From Prochlorococcus sp. AG-363-A16 (GTDB lineage Bacteria; Cyanobacteriota; Cyanobacteriia; PCC-6307; Cyanobiaceae), in the NCBI GenBank assembly GCA_003280345.1, contig QCFB01000008.1, forward strand, positions 1 to 64,000: a stretch of DNA of 64,000 nucleotides, read 5' to 3'. The notes beneath the pieces were generated by a model. It was not told the origin of the DNA and searched no databases. It worked only from the letters and a program-made list of their open reading frames with translations. The position numbers were made by a program, and so were the translations under genes. Below, one piece after another: positions 44,123 to 52,968 of the stretch (position 1 is the first letter of the stretch; the number at the start of each line of letters is the position of its first letter).

Positions 44123-45269
44123 AACTTTACCAAATTATTCCGTAAGTCAACTTAATGCGGCAATAGGACTTCTTCTTGCAAGAGGATTTGCTCCTCGCTT
44201 TCTATTAAATGCAACTGTTTCGAAGTCTCAGCTTAAAAAAGGGCACTTATGGCTGACATTGACTGATGGGGAAAGCAGCATATCTTGTGTTGTTTGGTCC
44301 TCACAACTTAAAAAGTTTACTTTTAGGCCAAATGAAACTGACGGAGTTGTTGTTATTGGAAAACTGAATTTTTGGGAAGCGCGAGCGAGCTTAGTTGTTC
44401 AAGCATTAGAACTTCGGCCTAGCATTTCGACCGTACTGCGGAAGTTTGAAAATACTAGAGATTTGTTGTTTAAAGAAGGTTTGATTGCTGAGGATCGGCG
44501 TAGACCTTTCCCAAAATATCCAACAAAAATTGCAATACTTACTAGCTCTCCTAGTTCAGCACTTGCAGACATGCTTCGCACTGCAAAAGATCGCTGGCCA
44601 CTCACCAAGTTGGTTCTGATTCCTATACCTGTGCAGGGCTACGTAGAGAAAGAACTTCAGGCTTGCTTAAAACAGTTAGCTAGTTTAAGTAAACAATTGG
44701 GCATTCAGGCTCTTGTCATTGCAAGAGGAGGAGGTAATAGAGAAGATTTAATGCTCTTTGATGATGAACTTCTTTGTAGGGAGATTGCGTCCTTTCCACT
44801 TCCAGTTGTGACGGGAATTGGTCATGAAGACGACTTGACAGTGGCTGATTTGGTTGCTGATCACCGTTCTGCCACGCCAACGGCAGCAATTGTGCATTTA
44901 TTACCAAGCCTTGAGATGGAACAAAATGAATGCTTACACAGAGAAAATCGTTTGAATGATCATTTTGCGTGGAGACTTTGTAAGGAAAGACAGGCATTAC
45001 TTGAGAGGCGACACTCCTGGAATGATCAGGCACCTTTGAACTTAGTAAAACGGAAAAGAGAACAACTCATTCAGAGGATGGAACTTTTAAAGGCTTTATC
45101 CCCAGACAGATGGTTTTCTCGTGGATTTTCAGTTGTGTGCGATGAACTGGGGGTAGCCATTAGAAGTATTAGAGACGTTTCAGTTAACGATAAACTTGTA
45201 ATACAACTAAGCGATGGTGAGATTCATACCAATGTGGAAACTATTCAGAAAAAGAGGAAATCTTCATGA
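44112..45269 (+). CDS. xseA: Exodeoxyribonuclease VII large subunit
   Basis: Degrades single-stranded DNA bidirectionally together with XseB. The N-terminal OB fold starts NYSVSQLNAAIG, with HLWLTLTDGESSISCVVW; the nuclease core has TSPSSALADMLRT, VIARGGGNREDLMLFDD and PVVTGIGHEDDLTVADLVAD. At about 385 residues it is shorter than the 456 of E. coli, mainly in the C-terminal coiled region. I take TTG 44112; GTG 44082 extends it by 10 residues with no conserved sequence. It overlaps xseB by 4 bp. Confidence 0.93.
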   Translation: MVVETLPNYSVSQLNAAIGLLLARGFAPRFLLNATVSKSQLKKGHLWLTLTDGESSISCVVWSSQLKKFTFRPNETDGVVVIGKLNFWEARASLVVQALELRPSISTVLRKFENTRDLLFKEGLIAEDRRRPFPKYPTKIAILTSSPSSALADMLRTAKDRWPLTKLVLIPIPVQGYVEKELQACLKQLASLSKQLGIQALVIARGGGNREDLMLFDDELLCREIASFPLPVVTGIGHEDDLTVADLVADHRSATPTAAIVHLLPSLEMEQNECLHRENRLNDHFAWRLCKERQALLERRHSWNDQAPLNLVKRKREQLIQRMELLKALSPDRWFSRGFSVVCDELGVAIRSIRDVSVNDKLVIQLSDGEIHTNVETIQKKRKSS

Positions 45270-45592
45270 CTAAATCTAAATCAAGTAATGTCAACCCTAA
45301 AGATTTTCAAGGTGATCAATCTGGTTTAGATCCAGGTTTTTCTAAGAGTCATTCGATGCAAGAAAAGGTTGATGTTTTAAGAGATCAAATCAGTGGGCTT
45401 AGCTATGAGGAGTCTTTAGAAAAATTAGATCTTTTATTAATAGAACTTCGCGATGAAAAAATTCAGATTCAAGATTTTCAATGGCATTATATTTCTGCGA
45501 ATATTTATCTTGAGCATTGCCAGAATCTTCTCAATGTAATTGAACAGCAGGTAGTTGAGGTTGATTTAAACTCCTTCAAAGAGTCTAAATAG
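45266..45592 (+). CDS. xseB: Exodeoxyribonuclease VII small subunit
   Basis: 108 residues. The conserved core is SYEESLEKLDLLLIELRDEK with a following helix (YISANIYLEHCQNLLNVIEQQ), as in XseB. The N-terminal 40 residues are polar and poorly conserved, making it longer than many XseB. ATG overlaps the xseA stop by 4 bp in ATGA, so the two subunits are translationally coupled. Confidence 0.9.
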   Translation: MTKSKSSNVNPKDFQGDQSGLDPGFSKSHSMQEKVDVLRDQISGLSYEESLEKLDLLLIELRDEKIQIQDFQWHYISANIYLEHCQNLLNVIEQQVVEVDLNSFKESK

Positions 45593-45617
45593 AAAGGATA
45601 TAAATTAGATTAATTTT

Positions 45618-45965
45618 TTAATCAATATCTTTTGGAGTGATATCAATAGTAGCAGAGCTTGCTGGAATAGAACTATCTGATTGATCGCCTATTCCTTTTG
45701 ATTGTTTGTCATTGGACACCTGAGATCCACACACAGGACATTGAGCCGTATCTGTAAAAATGCTTGCTCCACATACTGCGCATTTTGTTAATCTTGACTG
45801 AAGGATACGCCAGCCAATCCAACCAGCACCAGCAATTAAGAAGGGCAGAGCTAAGAGAACAAGCATTAAGCTTCCTGCTACATCAAGAAGAAATCTTCCT
45901 AATGCAGTAGGTAATAGAAATATCAGGATAAGAATTAACCAGATCAATGGAGAAGGCCTGGCCAT
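45618..45965 (-). CDS. Membrane protein with zinc ribbon
   Basis: 115 residues: two hydrophobic segments (LIWLILILIFLLPTALGRFL and SLMLVLLALPFLIAGAGWIG) then a CxxC-CxxC ribbon, CAVCGASIFTDTAQCPVCGS. The C-terminal tail is Ser/Asp-rich. It is convergent with xseB. Zn ribbons of this kind are common in cyanobacterial hypotheticals; function unknown. Confidence 0.7.
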   Translation of the reverse strand: MARPSPLIWLILILIFLLPTALGRFLLDVAGSLMLVLLALPFLIAGAGWIGWRILQSRLTKCAVCGASIFTDTAQCPVCGSQVSNDKQSKGIGDQSDSSIPASSATIDITPKDID

Positions 45966-46006
45966 TTTCTCTAAGAAAAGATAGTTTTATGATTGACTTT
46001 TCAATT

Positions 46007-46948
46007 CTAGCTATAGACCTTTAGAGAGTTCGAATCTCTTCGCTGGGAACGTGACATGCTTGCGAAGACAACACTCCAACATTGTCCAAAATAAATAATT
46101 ACACCTATCATCCAAACCCAAAGAGTCAACACAAGAACGCCACCGATGAACCCATATGCTTGAAAACGTGATCCAAGTGAAAGGATGCTTCTACTTACGG
46201 CTAGATTAAGTATCGTTAAGAGAGTGCCAATCATTAATGCTCCAGGTATCAAAGGTCGAAGAGGAACTCTTCGACTTGGAAGTAGTGCTTGCAATAACAT
46301 TGCCATCGCAGATAATCCGATGAGAGGAATTACAAACTGACCAACTTCTAGTACTGGAAACTTTGATAATGAGTTCGCTATCCATGGACTTGTTTGAGTT
46401 AGGTCTTCATATACAGCTCCTGGAATCATGCGAACATTCGCACTAATCTGATCAACAACTACTAGTAATCCCACGAGAAGTACAACAAGAAAAGCTTCTA
46501 TTCGAGTACGAATAAACCTGAAAGCTTGGATTCTCCATGGAGTTGCAGAATTGAGTTGTGGAAAAGCATCTTCCCAAAGGCGGTCAGACCCTCTTTGTAG
46601 TGTTAAATAGGCATTGCCTGCAGTTACCATTAGGAACATTGCACCTAAGATTCCAGCTCCAAAACCTTGGTTTACTAATTTGACTAAAGTTGTATCGACT
46701 AATCCAACTACTGAAGGGGGTAGAACTTGGGCCGCATAATTAATAATTTGTTGATCCAGTCCGTTTTGTCGGCCTAGAAACCAAGATGCAACAGAAAGAG
46801 ATATTAATAAAATTGGGAAAAATGATTGGAGTGTGTAGTAAGCAAAGGCAGCACTTAAATCGATACAATCACATCTGGTCCATTTCTCATAGGCACGCCA
46901 TAAACTCCCTACAAACCATTTTGTCTTACGCTTCAAACGAAAAACCAC
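46007..46948 (-). CDS. YihY/BrkB family membrane protein
   Basis: 313 residues with about six membrane helices (ILLISLSVASWFLGRQ, GILGAMFLMVTAGNAYL, AMLLQALLPSRRVPLRPLIPG). The signature AAFAYYTLQSFFPILLI near the N-terminus is the YihY family start. The family was once called RNase BN, which is wrong; a transport or membrane-lipid role is suspected. GTG at 46948. It precedes an AT-rich 176-bp gap before the inositol-phosphatase-like gene. Confidence 0.9.
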   Translation of the reverse strand: MVFRLKRKTKWFVGSLWRAYEKWTRCDCIDLSAAFAYYTLQSFFPILLISLSVASWFLGRQNGLDQQIINYAAQVLPPSVVGLVDTTLVKLVNQGFGAGILGAMFLMVTAGNAYLTLQRGSDRLWEDAFPQLNSATPWRIQAFRFIRTRIEAFLVVLLVGLLVVVDQISANVRMIPGAVYEDLTQTSPWIANSLSKFPVLEVGQFVIPLIGLSAMAMLLQALLPSRRVPLRPLIPGALMIGTLLTILNLAVSRSILSLGSRFQAYGFIGGVLVLTLWVWMIGVIIYFGQCWSVVFASMSRSQRRDSNSLKVYS

Positions 46949-47125
46949 GATTGACTTTATTTTGATTGTAGTAAGATTAGCGGCAACTTTATAGAAGTCC
47001 TAGAATTTGCAAAGTAAATTATAAAACTTTCAGAGAAAATATTTTTCAATCATTTATAATTGATAATCTATATTTGCTTATGATTTCTTGATTTAATTTA
47101 TAGAATCAAAAAAAATCATTGCATT

Positions 47126-47941
47126 TTACGCTTCCATTAAAGCTTCTCCCCAAGGGAGAAGCTGATTCAATTCGTTCGGTGTGCTAGCCGCTAGAACTGG
47201 GAAATTGACTGAGCATAGATCTGCTCCAGCCTGAAGATTACTGGGGTCTAACTTTAACCATTTAATAGAACAATTGAGCTCAGAAAGAACAAGCCAAGCT
47301 GCAGCTAGATCCCAGATTTTCGGGGTTGCTTCAAGGGCAGCAATGGTTTGTCCTAGCGCCACACTGGTCAGATTTAAACTTGAAACACCAAGTAATCTGA
47401 TTTTTCCTGGAAATGGTTTGTTTGGTTTTCTTTGAAGCACTCGAATCGAGCGACTGCAAAGAGAAACACAATCACTCGTAGTTTTAGAACGAGTTGCAAT
47501 TGTTAGGGGCTTTCCATTTAGCCAAACTCCTTTTCCTTTAAGGGCCACAATTCTTTTATTTAGTGCAGGGATATCTAAAAAAGCTGCTTCCGGTTTTCCG
47601 TTTACAAAACGTGCGATAGAAATTGCCCAGTAAGGAATTCCAGCTGCAAAATTGGTTGTCCCATCTAATGGGTCTACAACCCAATAGGCAGAAGAGTGAG
47701 GAACAGTTGTGAGGCCCTCTTCGCTTAAAACACCTTCTTTATAAGTGATGGTTGAAAGGCCTCTAACAATTCTTGAGTCACTCCATCTGTCACATGTGGT
47801 GATAAGTGTTCCGTCAGGTTTGGTCTCAGAACTGATCTGCCCGAAATCTTCTAGTTGCCTAAATGACACTTCATCAAGAAGTTGATTAATTGAACTTAGT
47901 TGTTGACTGGTGAGGTTTTGAGTCAATGGTTCGCAGCTCAT
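47126..47941 (-). CDS. Inositol-monophosphatase-like phosphatase
   Basis: Mg2+-dependent, Li+-sensitive phosphatase fold. Motif A VDPLDGTTNFAAG and the C-terminal IWDLAAAWLVLSELN are both present, with EEGL before them. Family members act on inositol phosphate, fructose-1,6-bisphosphate or PAP. Substrate cannot be settled from sequence. ATG at 47941 overlaps the TolC-like gene by 4 bp, so they share an mRNA. Confidence 0.93.
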   Translation of the reverse strand: MSCEPLTQNLTSQQLSSINQLLDEVSFRQLEDFGQISSETKPDGTLITTCDRWSDSRIVRGLSTITYKEGVLSEEGLTTVPHSSAYWVVDPLDGTTNFAAGIPYWAISIARFVNGKPEAAFLDIPALNKRIVALKGKGVWLNGKPLTIATRSKTTSDCVSLCSRSIRVLQRKPNKPFPGKIRLLGVSSLNLTSVALGQTIAALEATPKIWDLAAAWLVLSELNCSIKWLKLDPSNLQAGADLCSVNFPVLAASTPNELNQLLPWGEALMEA

Positions 47942-49629
47942 TCCTGTTTTTGAAGAGTTGATAGGTAACAGGCATTAAATAATTCTGTTTTTTCATCAAT
48001 GTTCAATTTATTTGACACTCTTTTCCCCACTCTTGAGCTGCAAGTTTTAATTTGATCTGTTCCTGTTCTTCTTCGAAGTTCTACAAGACTTGTATTATAT
48101 GCTGTTATTGCATCTGAGTAATGGACTTCTGCTTGTGTAAGGTCCCTTAGATTATTAACTACTTCTCGTTGTGTGCTTACACCTGAATTGAACCTTAATC
48201 TTGCAAGCCTCAGAGCTTCACGAGCAGCCTTCACCTCAGCTTTACTAGTCACTATATCTTGATTAGCCGTTTGAAGATTAAAGAAACTCTCTTCTACTTC
48301 CTTTCGGATTAGATTTCTTTGCGATGCAAAGTTTGCTTCTGCTTCTTTTGCTTTCTGCTTGTTATATTTATAGCGTGATTTAGATTTTCCACCATCAAAA
48401 ATATTCCATTTTGCGTTAAGACTAATCGTATTACTTATACTTGAACCATAGTTGTCCATATCCGGATTCGTTACCGCTAATTGACCTCTTGCATAAGAGG
48501 AACTCATTGTATTGACAATACTAAGTGTAGGTTGACTTGTTGCTAATGCGGAATTTGCATTACTATTGCTAATTGAGATATCTAGCATTAGCTTGTTAAG
48601 TTCTTCACGGAACTTGTACGCGAAAATAATACTTTCCTCTAACGGAGCAGTCCATAAACCAATAACCTTCGCGGGTGATGCCGCTTTCGGATTAACGGTT
48701 TGTGGAAGACTTAGGATTTCTGCAAGTGCTCTTTGATTGATTTTTTGATCACCTAATTTACGAGCAAGTAATTGTTTATCTCTTGCTAGTTGGGTTTCTG
48801 CCTCTAAGATTTCTAACCTTGTAGCAACTCCTGATTCAAAGCGAGCTTTAGCATCACGCAAATTTAGTAAAGATGATTTAACTGACTCTTCTCCAATGCG
48901 TACGCCTTCATCTGCTTGTTGAAGTAGAAAATACCTGCTTAATGCATTTAGGCGCACATCTCTCAATTTAATTAAATAGGAGTCTCTTGCTTTTTCATAG
49001 CCATCTCTTGCCGCTGCAATTTCTGGAACTCTAGCTGGATCTATAAGATTCCATTTGATTTCTACTGATACGGAAGCCTTTAATTGCTCACTAGATGTAT
49101 CTGAAGCAAAGTCTGGATTATTATTTTGCTCTGCTTGGAGATATTGAGGTAATCCATTAGCAGATAGATTGAGGGTAGGGTACCAAGCAGACAAAGCTTC
49201 TACTACCAAGGCTTTGGCTTGATTGACTTTTCTTCTACTTGCTTCAAGGCTTGGATTATTAGATTCAACTAATTTTTCTATATCTTCAATTTTCAGACGA
49301 CGACTCTGCTTGATTTTTACTTCTGAGGCTTTTGTTGGAGTAGAGATGTTAATAGGCCTAATCAAGCTGAAGGGAGGCTCTTTATCTGTTGGGCTTTCAG
49401 CAAGAAACTTAGGAATACTATTATTTGAAATTGATTTTTCAATTCCAAATACAGTATTTGGATTAATTGCTTCAATTGAGTTTGAAAAGGATTCTTTTTG
49501 CTCTGATGGCAAAGCAAAGCTTGGGTTTAGATATCTGCTTAAGTCATTAGTTTGGGCTGCCATGGCCGAATTAATTCCGTGAACAAGGCCACTGACTAGG
49601 AAAAAAATTTTTGCAGTACTCCTCCGCAC
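47938..49629 (-). CDS. TolC-family outer membrane efflux protein
   Basis: 563 residues. N-terminal signal-like sequence (IFFLVSGLVHGINSAMAAQT) then a long polar linker, and two OEP domains with coiled-coil repeats (VRLNALSRYFLLQQADEGVR, SESFFNLQTANQDIVTSKAE pattern) typical of TolC channels. These carry substrates from inner-membrane pumps or type I secretion across the outer membrane. No pump gene is adjacent. GTG at 49629. Confidence 0.92.
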   Translation of the reverse strand: MRRSTAKIFFLVSGLVHGINSAMAAQTNDLSRYLNPSFALPSEQKESFSNSIEAINPNTVFGIEKSISNNSIPKFLAESPTDKEPPFSLIRPINISTPTKASEVKIKQSRRLKIEDIEKLVESNNPSLEASRRKVNQAKALVVEALSAWYPTLNLSANGLPQYLQAEQNNNPDFASDTSSEQLKASVSVEIKWNLIDPARVPEIAAARDGYEKARDSYLIKLRDVRLNALSRYFLLQQADEGVRIGEESVKSSLLNLRDAKARFESGVATRLEILEAETQLARDKQLLARKLGDQKINQRALAEILSLPQTVNPKAASPAKVIGLWTAPLEESIIFAYKFREELNKLMLDISISNSNANSALATSQPTLSIVNTMSSSYARGQLAVTNPDMDNYGSSISNTISLNAKWNIFDGGKSKSRYKYNKQKAKEAEANFASQRNLIRKEVEESFFNLQTANQDIVTSKAEVKAAREALRLARLRFNSGVSTQREVVNNLRDLTQAEVHYSDAITAYNTSLVELRRRTGTDQIKTCSSRVGKRVSNKLNIDEKTELFNACYLSTLQKQE

Positions 49630-49668
49630 AGTAATCGTTGAATTAATTGAATCTTAAACAATCATTCC

Positions 49669-51051
49669 TTAGTTTCCTATCGCTGCGGCCACGATGTCAT
49701 CGGCTCCATGCACAATTCGTATTGACACATCCAGTTCTTCACTTAGATCTTTTAATTCCATGTCGTCAAGAAAAACTTGTTGTTCCTGTTTCAACATCAC
49801 AGAGGGGAGCAAAAGCTCTTCTCCTAGTTCCATTCCCTGCAACCCATTTACTAGGTCTTCTCCTGTTAGCAAACCTGTTACTACTTGCTCTTGTCCCCAG
49901 TAGGGGCTTGGCAGTCCATATAAACGCACTTTCAAACCTTGTATTTTGTTCAGCCGCATGCATGCTGGAGTTAACGCTTTTTCTACTAATCGACCAACAA
50001 CCCAGCTACAACTTTTAGGCTTCATCACTGTCTTAGGCAGATTTGCTGTGGCAAGGTCCATATTTTCCAAAAATGCTCTGATCGTGCCTACTCCATTTTC
50101 TTGTTGAGGGAGATTTTCGTAAGCATTTCGAGCTGGTAATTCTTTGCCAGCAATTAAGTACCATTCGTCTGAAAGCCAAGCAAAACGAGAACCGATGGTG
50201 GCTTGGAATTTTGCTTGTAATTTTTCTACTTGACAGATCACCTGCTTTGCACAGTTTGGGTCTACAGGTATTAAGCCATCCTCTGCAGGGCGAAAGCGAG
50301 TTAGTCCGACTGGCACCACAGCAATTGAGAGGACAACTGGCCACTTTCCCTTGCCATGACTGGCAAGATCTTGAAGAGTTTTTTCTAATGCAATGCCATC
50401 ATTTAGTCCTGGACAAACAACTATTTGTGCATGTAATTGAAGATCTCTTTCTGCAAACCATGACAGTTGCTCCATAAGAAGCCCCGCCCGTGGATTTTTT
50501 AATAATTGAGCCCTTAAAGTAGGATCAGTGGCATGTACAGAGACATATAAAGGGGAAAGTCGTTGGGCTTCGATGCGTTGCCAATCAGTTTTTTTTAGGT
50601 TAGTTAATGTTAAATAGGAACCATAAAGAAAGCTCAGTCGATAATCATCATCTTTTAGATATAGAGTTTTGCGTCGACCTGGTGGCTGTTGATCAATAAA
50701 GCAAAAAGGACAATTATTGTTGCATTGATGAAGTTCATCAAATAATGCTTCTGTGAAGTTAAGCCCCAGTCCATCGTCTGCTTCTTTTTCAAAATCAACT
50801 GTGTGGATTTTTCCGAGAGAATCCATTACCTCTATATGAAGTTCTTCCTCAACAGTGAGTAGTTGATAATCAATTAGATCTCTGGCTCGCATCCCATTGA
50901 TGCTGAGAATTTTGTCTCCTGGCTCAAAACCAAGATCTTCCCCTATAGAAGGGGAGTCAACTGATTCAATGACTGCCGGTACAGGCAGCCTATGGGAATT
51001 AGAAAGCTCTTTTTTTGAAACCGCTACTCCGGCGGAAGGCTCATTCCACAC
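49669..51051 (-). CDS. PDZ and Fe-S radical-SAM-like protein (DUF512)
   Basis: 460 residues: an N-terminal PDZ-like unit (PAVIESVDSPSIGEDLGFEP), then the Fe-S motif CNNNCPFCFIDQQPPGRRKT (CxxxCxxC) and a DUF512 domain ending in EQVVTGLLTGEDLVNGLQG. The family is known in cyanobacteria and clostridia; in others the cluster has been proposed to act in radical chemistry. Function is unproven. GTG at 51051 is the best start; the gap to uppP is 22 bp on the same strand. Confidence 0.9.
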   Translation of the reverse strand: MWNEPSAGVAVSKKELSNSHRLPVPAVIESVDSPSIGEDLGFEPGDKILSINGMRARDLIDYQLLTVEEELHIEVMDSLGKIHTVDFEKEADDGLGLNFTEALFDELHQCNNNCPFCFIDQQPPGRRKTLYLKDDDYRLSFLYGSYLTLTNLKKTDWQRIEAQRLSPLYVSVHATDPTLRAQLLKNPRAGLLMEQLSWFAERDLQLHAQIVVCPGLNDGIALEKTLQDLASHGKGKWPVVLSIAVVPVGLTRFRPAEDGLIPVDPNCAKQVICQVEKLQAKFQATIGSRFAWLSDEWYLIAGKELPARNAYENLPQQENGVGTIRAFLENMDLATANLPKTVMKPKSCSWVVGRLVEKALTPACMRLNKIQGLKVRLYGLPSPYWGQEQVVTGLLTGEDLVNGLQGMELGEELLLPSVMLKQEQQVFLDDMELKDLSEELDVSIRIVHGADDIVAAAIGN

Positions 51052-51073
51052 AGCTAAACTGGGGTGGCTCCTC

Positions 51074-51937
51074 TCAGTTTGACGAGAACTTCCACCACCA
51101 AATCAGTAGGACAACTCCAAATAATATTCTATAGATAATAAAAACAAATGTGCTGTGCTTTTGGAGATATTTCAAAAGCCAATCTATAGAAAGCCATGAA
51201 AACGTTGTTGCAGACGCGATTCCAATTAAAAGTGGTAACCCTCCTGGATTTAGCTCAGAATGGAAAGCATCTTTCAGCTCCACCAAGCCCGCAAACGTTA
51301 TTGCTGGTATGCCAAGAAGAAAAGAAAATCTTGCTGCATCTTGACGTTGCCAGCCATTAATTAGTGCGGAGCTAAGCGTGATTCCTGAGCGAGACACACC
51401 TGGGACTAAGGCAAGCATTTGGCCCAATCCAACTATTAATCCTTCTTTCCCTGAAACATTTTTTAAGTTCTTTTTTCTTTTGCCTATTGCCTCAGCAAAG
51501 GAAAGTAAGCCTGCCATGGTAATAGAAACTATGGCTATGGACGGGAGACTCCTTAGAGAAGAACCTTCAAAGTCATGCCAGAAATACTTGATACTCATCC
51601 CAGCTAAAAGAATTGGCAAAGTTCCAACGCAGATTGCGAAACAAAGCTGTGCATTTGGTTCACGCCATTGTCCGCGTTTAAATGCAAAAGAAAAACCTTG
51701 GATGATTTCAATCAGATCTTTTTTGAAATAAGCAATAACGGCCAGGATGCTGCCTAACTGAATTACAGCAATCACAGAAAGTCCTGGGTCCTCCCATCCA
51801 ATCATTACTGGCAGAGCTTTTAAATGAGCGGTGCTGCTAATAGGTAGGAATTCTGTTAGTCCTTGAACTAGACCCAATACAAAGCATCGCCAGCAGGCTT
51901 GGAGGAATTCAGTGGTATTAGACAAGTCAGTCATCAT
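51074..51937 (-). CDS. uppP: Undecaprenyl-diphosphatase (UppP/BacA)
   Basis: It recycles the lipid carrier for peptidoglycan and O-antigen synthesis and confers bacitracin tolerance. QGLTEFLPISSTAHL (about residues 25-39) and PGVSRSGITLSSALINGW are the two active-site regions. 287 residues with eight hydrophobic helices. ATG at 51937 begins two tandem Met; either works. Located before the DUF512 gene on the same strand. Confidence 0.97.
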   Translation of the reverse strand: MMTDLSNTTEFLQACWRCFVLGLVQGLTEFLPISSTAHLKALPVMIGWEDPGLSVIAVIQLGSILAVIAYFKKDLIEIIQGFSFAFKRGQWREPNAQLCFAICVGTLPILLAGMSIKYFWHDFEGSSLRSLPSIAIVSITMAGLLSFAEAIGKRKKNLKNVSGKEGLIVGLGQMLALVPGVSRSGITLSSALINGWQRQDAARFSFLLGIPAITFAGLVELKDAFHSELNPGGLPLLIGIASATTFSWLSIDWLLKYLQKHSTFVFIIYRILFGVVLLIWWWKFSSN

Positions 51938-52022
51938 GAGGGCTCACTAATAGGAAGAAGGTATTACTCACCACGATTCCCATCATTTGTACAAAATAGA
52001 CAAGAAAGTCCTGTAAGGTTCG

Positions 52023-52844
52023 TTGTCTTTGGCACACAGTGGAGGGAAGACTTTGTCTAGTAGCTCAGTCAAAACTGCCTCCACGTATCATTCAAGCATT
52101 GCAATTAAACATCCACTGAGTACTTCTAAAGGTTTCGAAGAGAACTCTGCATCTTCTGACCCATATCTTTCTAATCCAAAGACATTAAGTTTTTGGGCTA
52201 GTGCAATGGTTGTTCTCCCTGTCTTTCTTCAAGCTCCTTGGGTCAGACTTCACCCTTTTTCGGCTTGCCTTTTTACGTTCTTCCTTTTAGGGATAGGTTT
52301 CTGTCTTGTTGAATTTGGAGGTGAGAGATGGTCTCATGCTGGTTCACTTTTAGTTGGGGTTAGTGGCAGTTGGCTGGGCGGATGCCTTTTCTGGGGTTGG
52401 TTACGTGCCCACCCTCTTTGGCACCTTCCTGTTGAGGCGATAGCACTTCCTCTTGCTTGTGTTGGCATTGGGACTAGGTGGAGAATTGGAGCAGTCTTTT
52501 ACTTGGCCTGTCTGCTTGGAACGGCTTTTACTGACATCTTGATGGTTTTTACTGGAGTAATGGATAAGTGGCCGTCAGTCGTCAATGCTCAATTAAGTCA
52601 AGCTCCTCAACTGCTCCATGAAGCTGCCCAAGATTTGTTGCATTTAAAGCCAATTCTTTTTCTTTTATCAGCTGCAGCTTTGATTTTGTTTTTAGCCAAT
52701 TTGATGCACCAAAGGTCAAAAATGAATGCGCCTATTGGGACTTCATGGCTTGTAGCAAGCGCAGCACTCAAAACTACCCTTTGGGTTGATGGGTTGTTTT
52801 TGTTGACAGCCCTAATCCAACCACGATTAAGTGGGTTGATTTAA
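52023..52844 (+). CDS. DUF3120 membrane protein
   Basis: Residues from about 58 on hold six or so hydrophobic segments (LSFWASAMVVLPVFLQAPWV, LFTFFLLGIGFCLVEFGGER). The family is cyanobacterial with unknown function. The first 60 residues are polar and Ser-rich, possibly non-coding: a later start at an ATG near 52206 would leave the conserved domain. TTG at 52023 is the longest choice. Confidence 0.8.
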   Translation: MSLAHSGGKTLSSSSVKTASTYHSSIAIKHPLSTSKGFEENSASSDPYLSNPKTLSFWASAMVVLPVFLQAPWVRLHPFSACLFTFFLLGIGFCLVEFGGERWSHAGSLLVGVSGSWLGGCLFWGWLRAHPLWHLPVEAIALPLACVGIGTRWRIGAVFYLACLLGTAFTDILMVFTGVMDKWPSVVNAQLSQAPQLLHEAAQDLLHLKPILFLLSAAALILFLANLMHQRSKMNAPIGTSWLVASAALKTTLWVDGLFLLTALIQPRLSGLI

Positions 52845-52968
52845 AAAAATCATCTAAATAAGCTGAAGATAAATTATTAAATGGTTGCTACTCAAGGCCA
52901 TCTTTCCTTTTTTCATCTAAATCAGTTCAACAAGGATTTATCGGCTTGACTTGATTCTTGAAGGCTTT

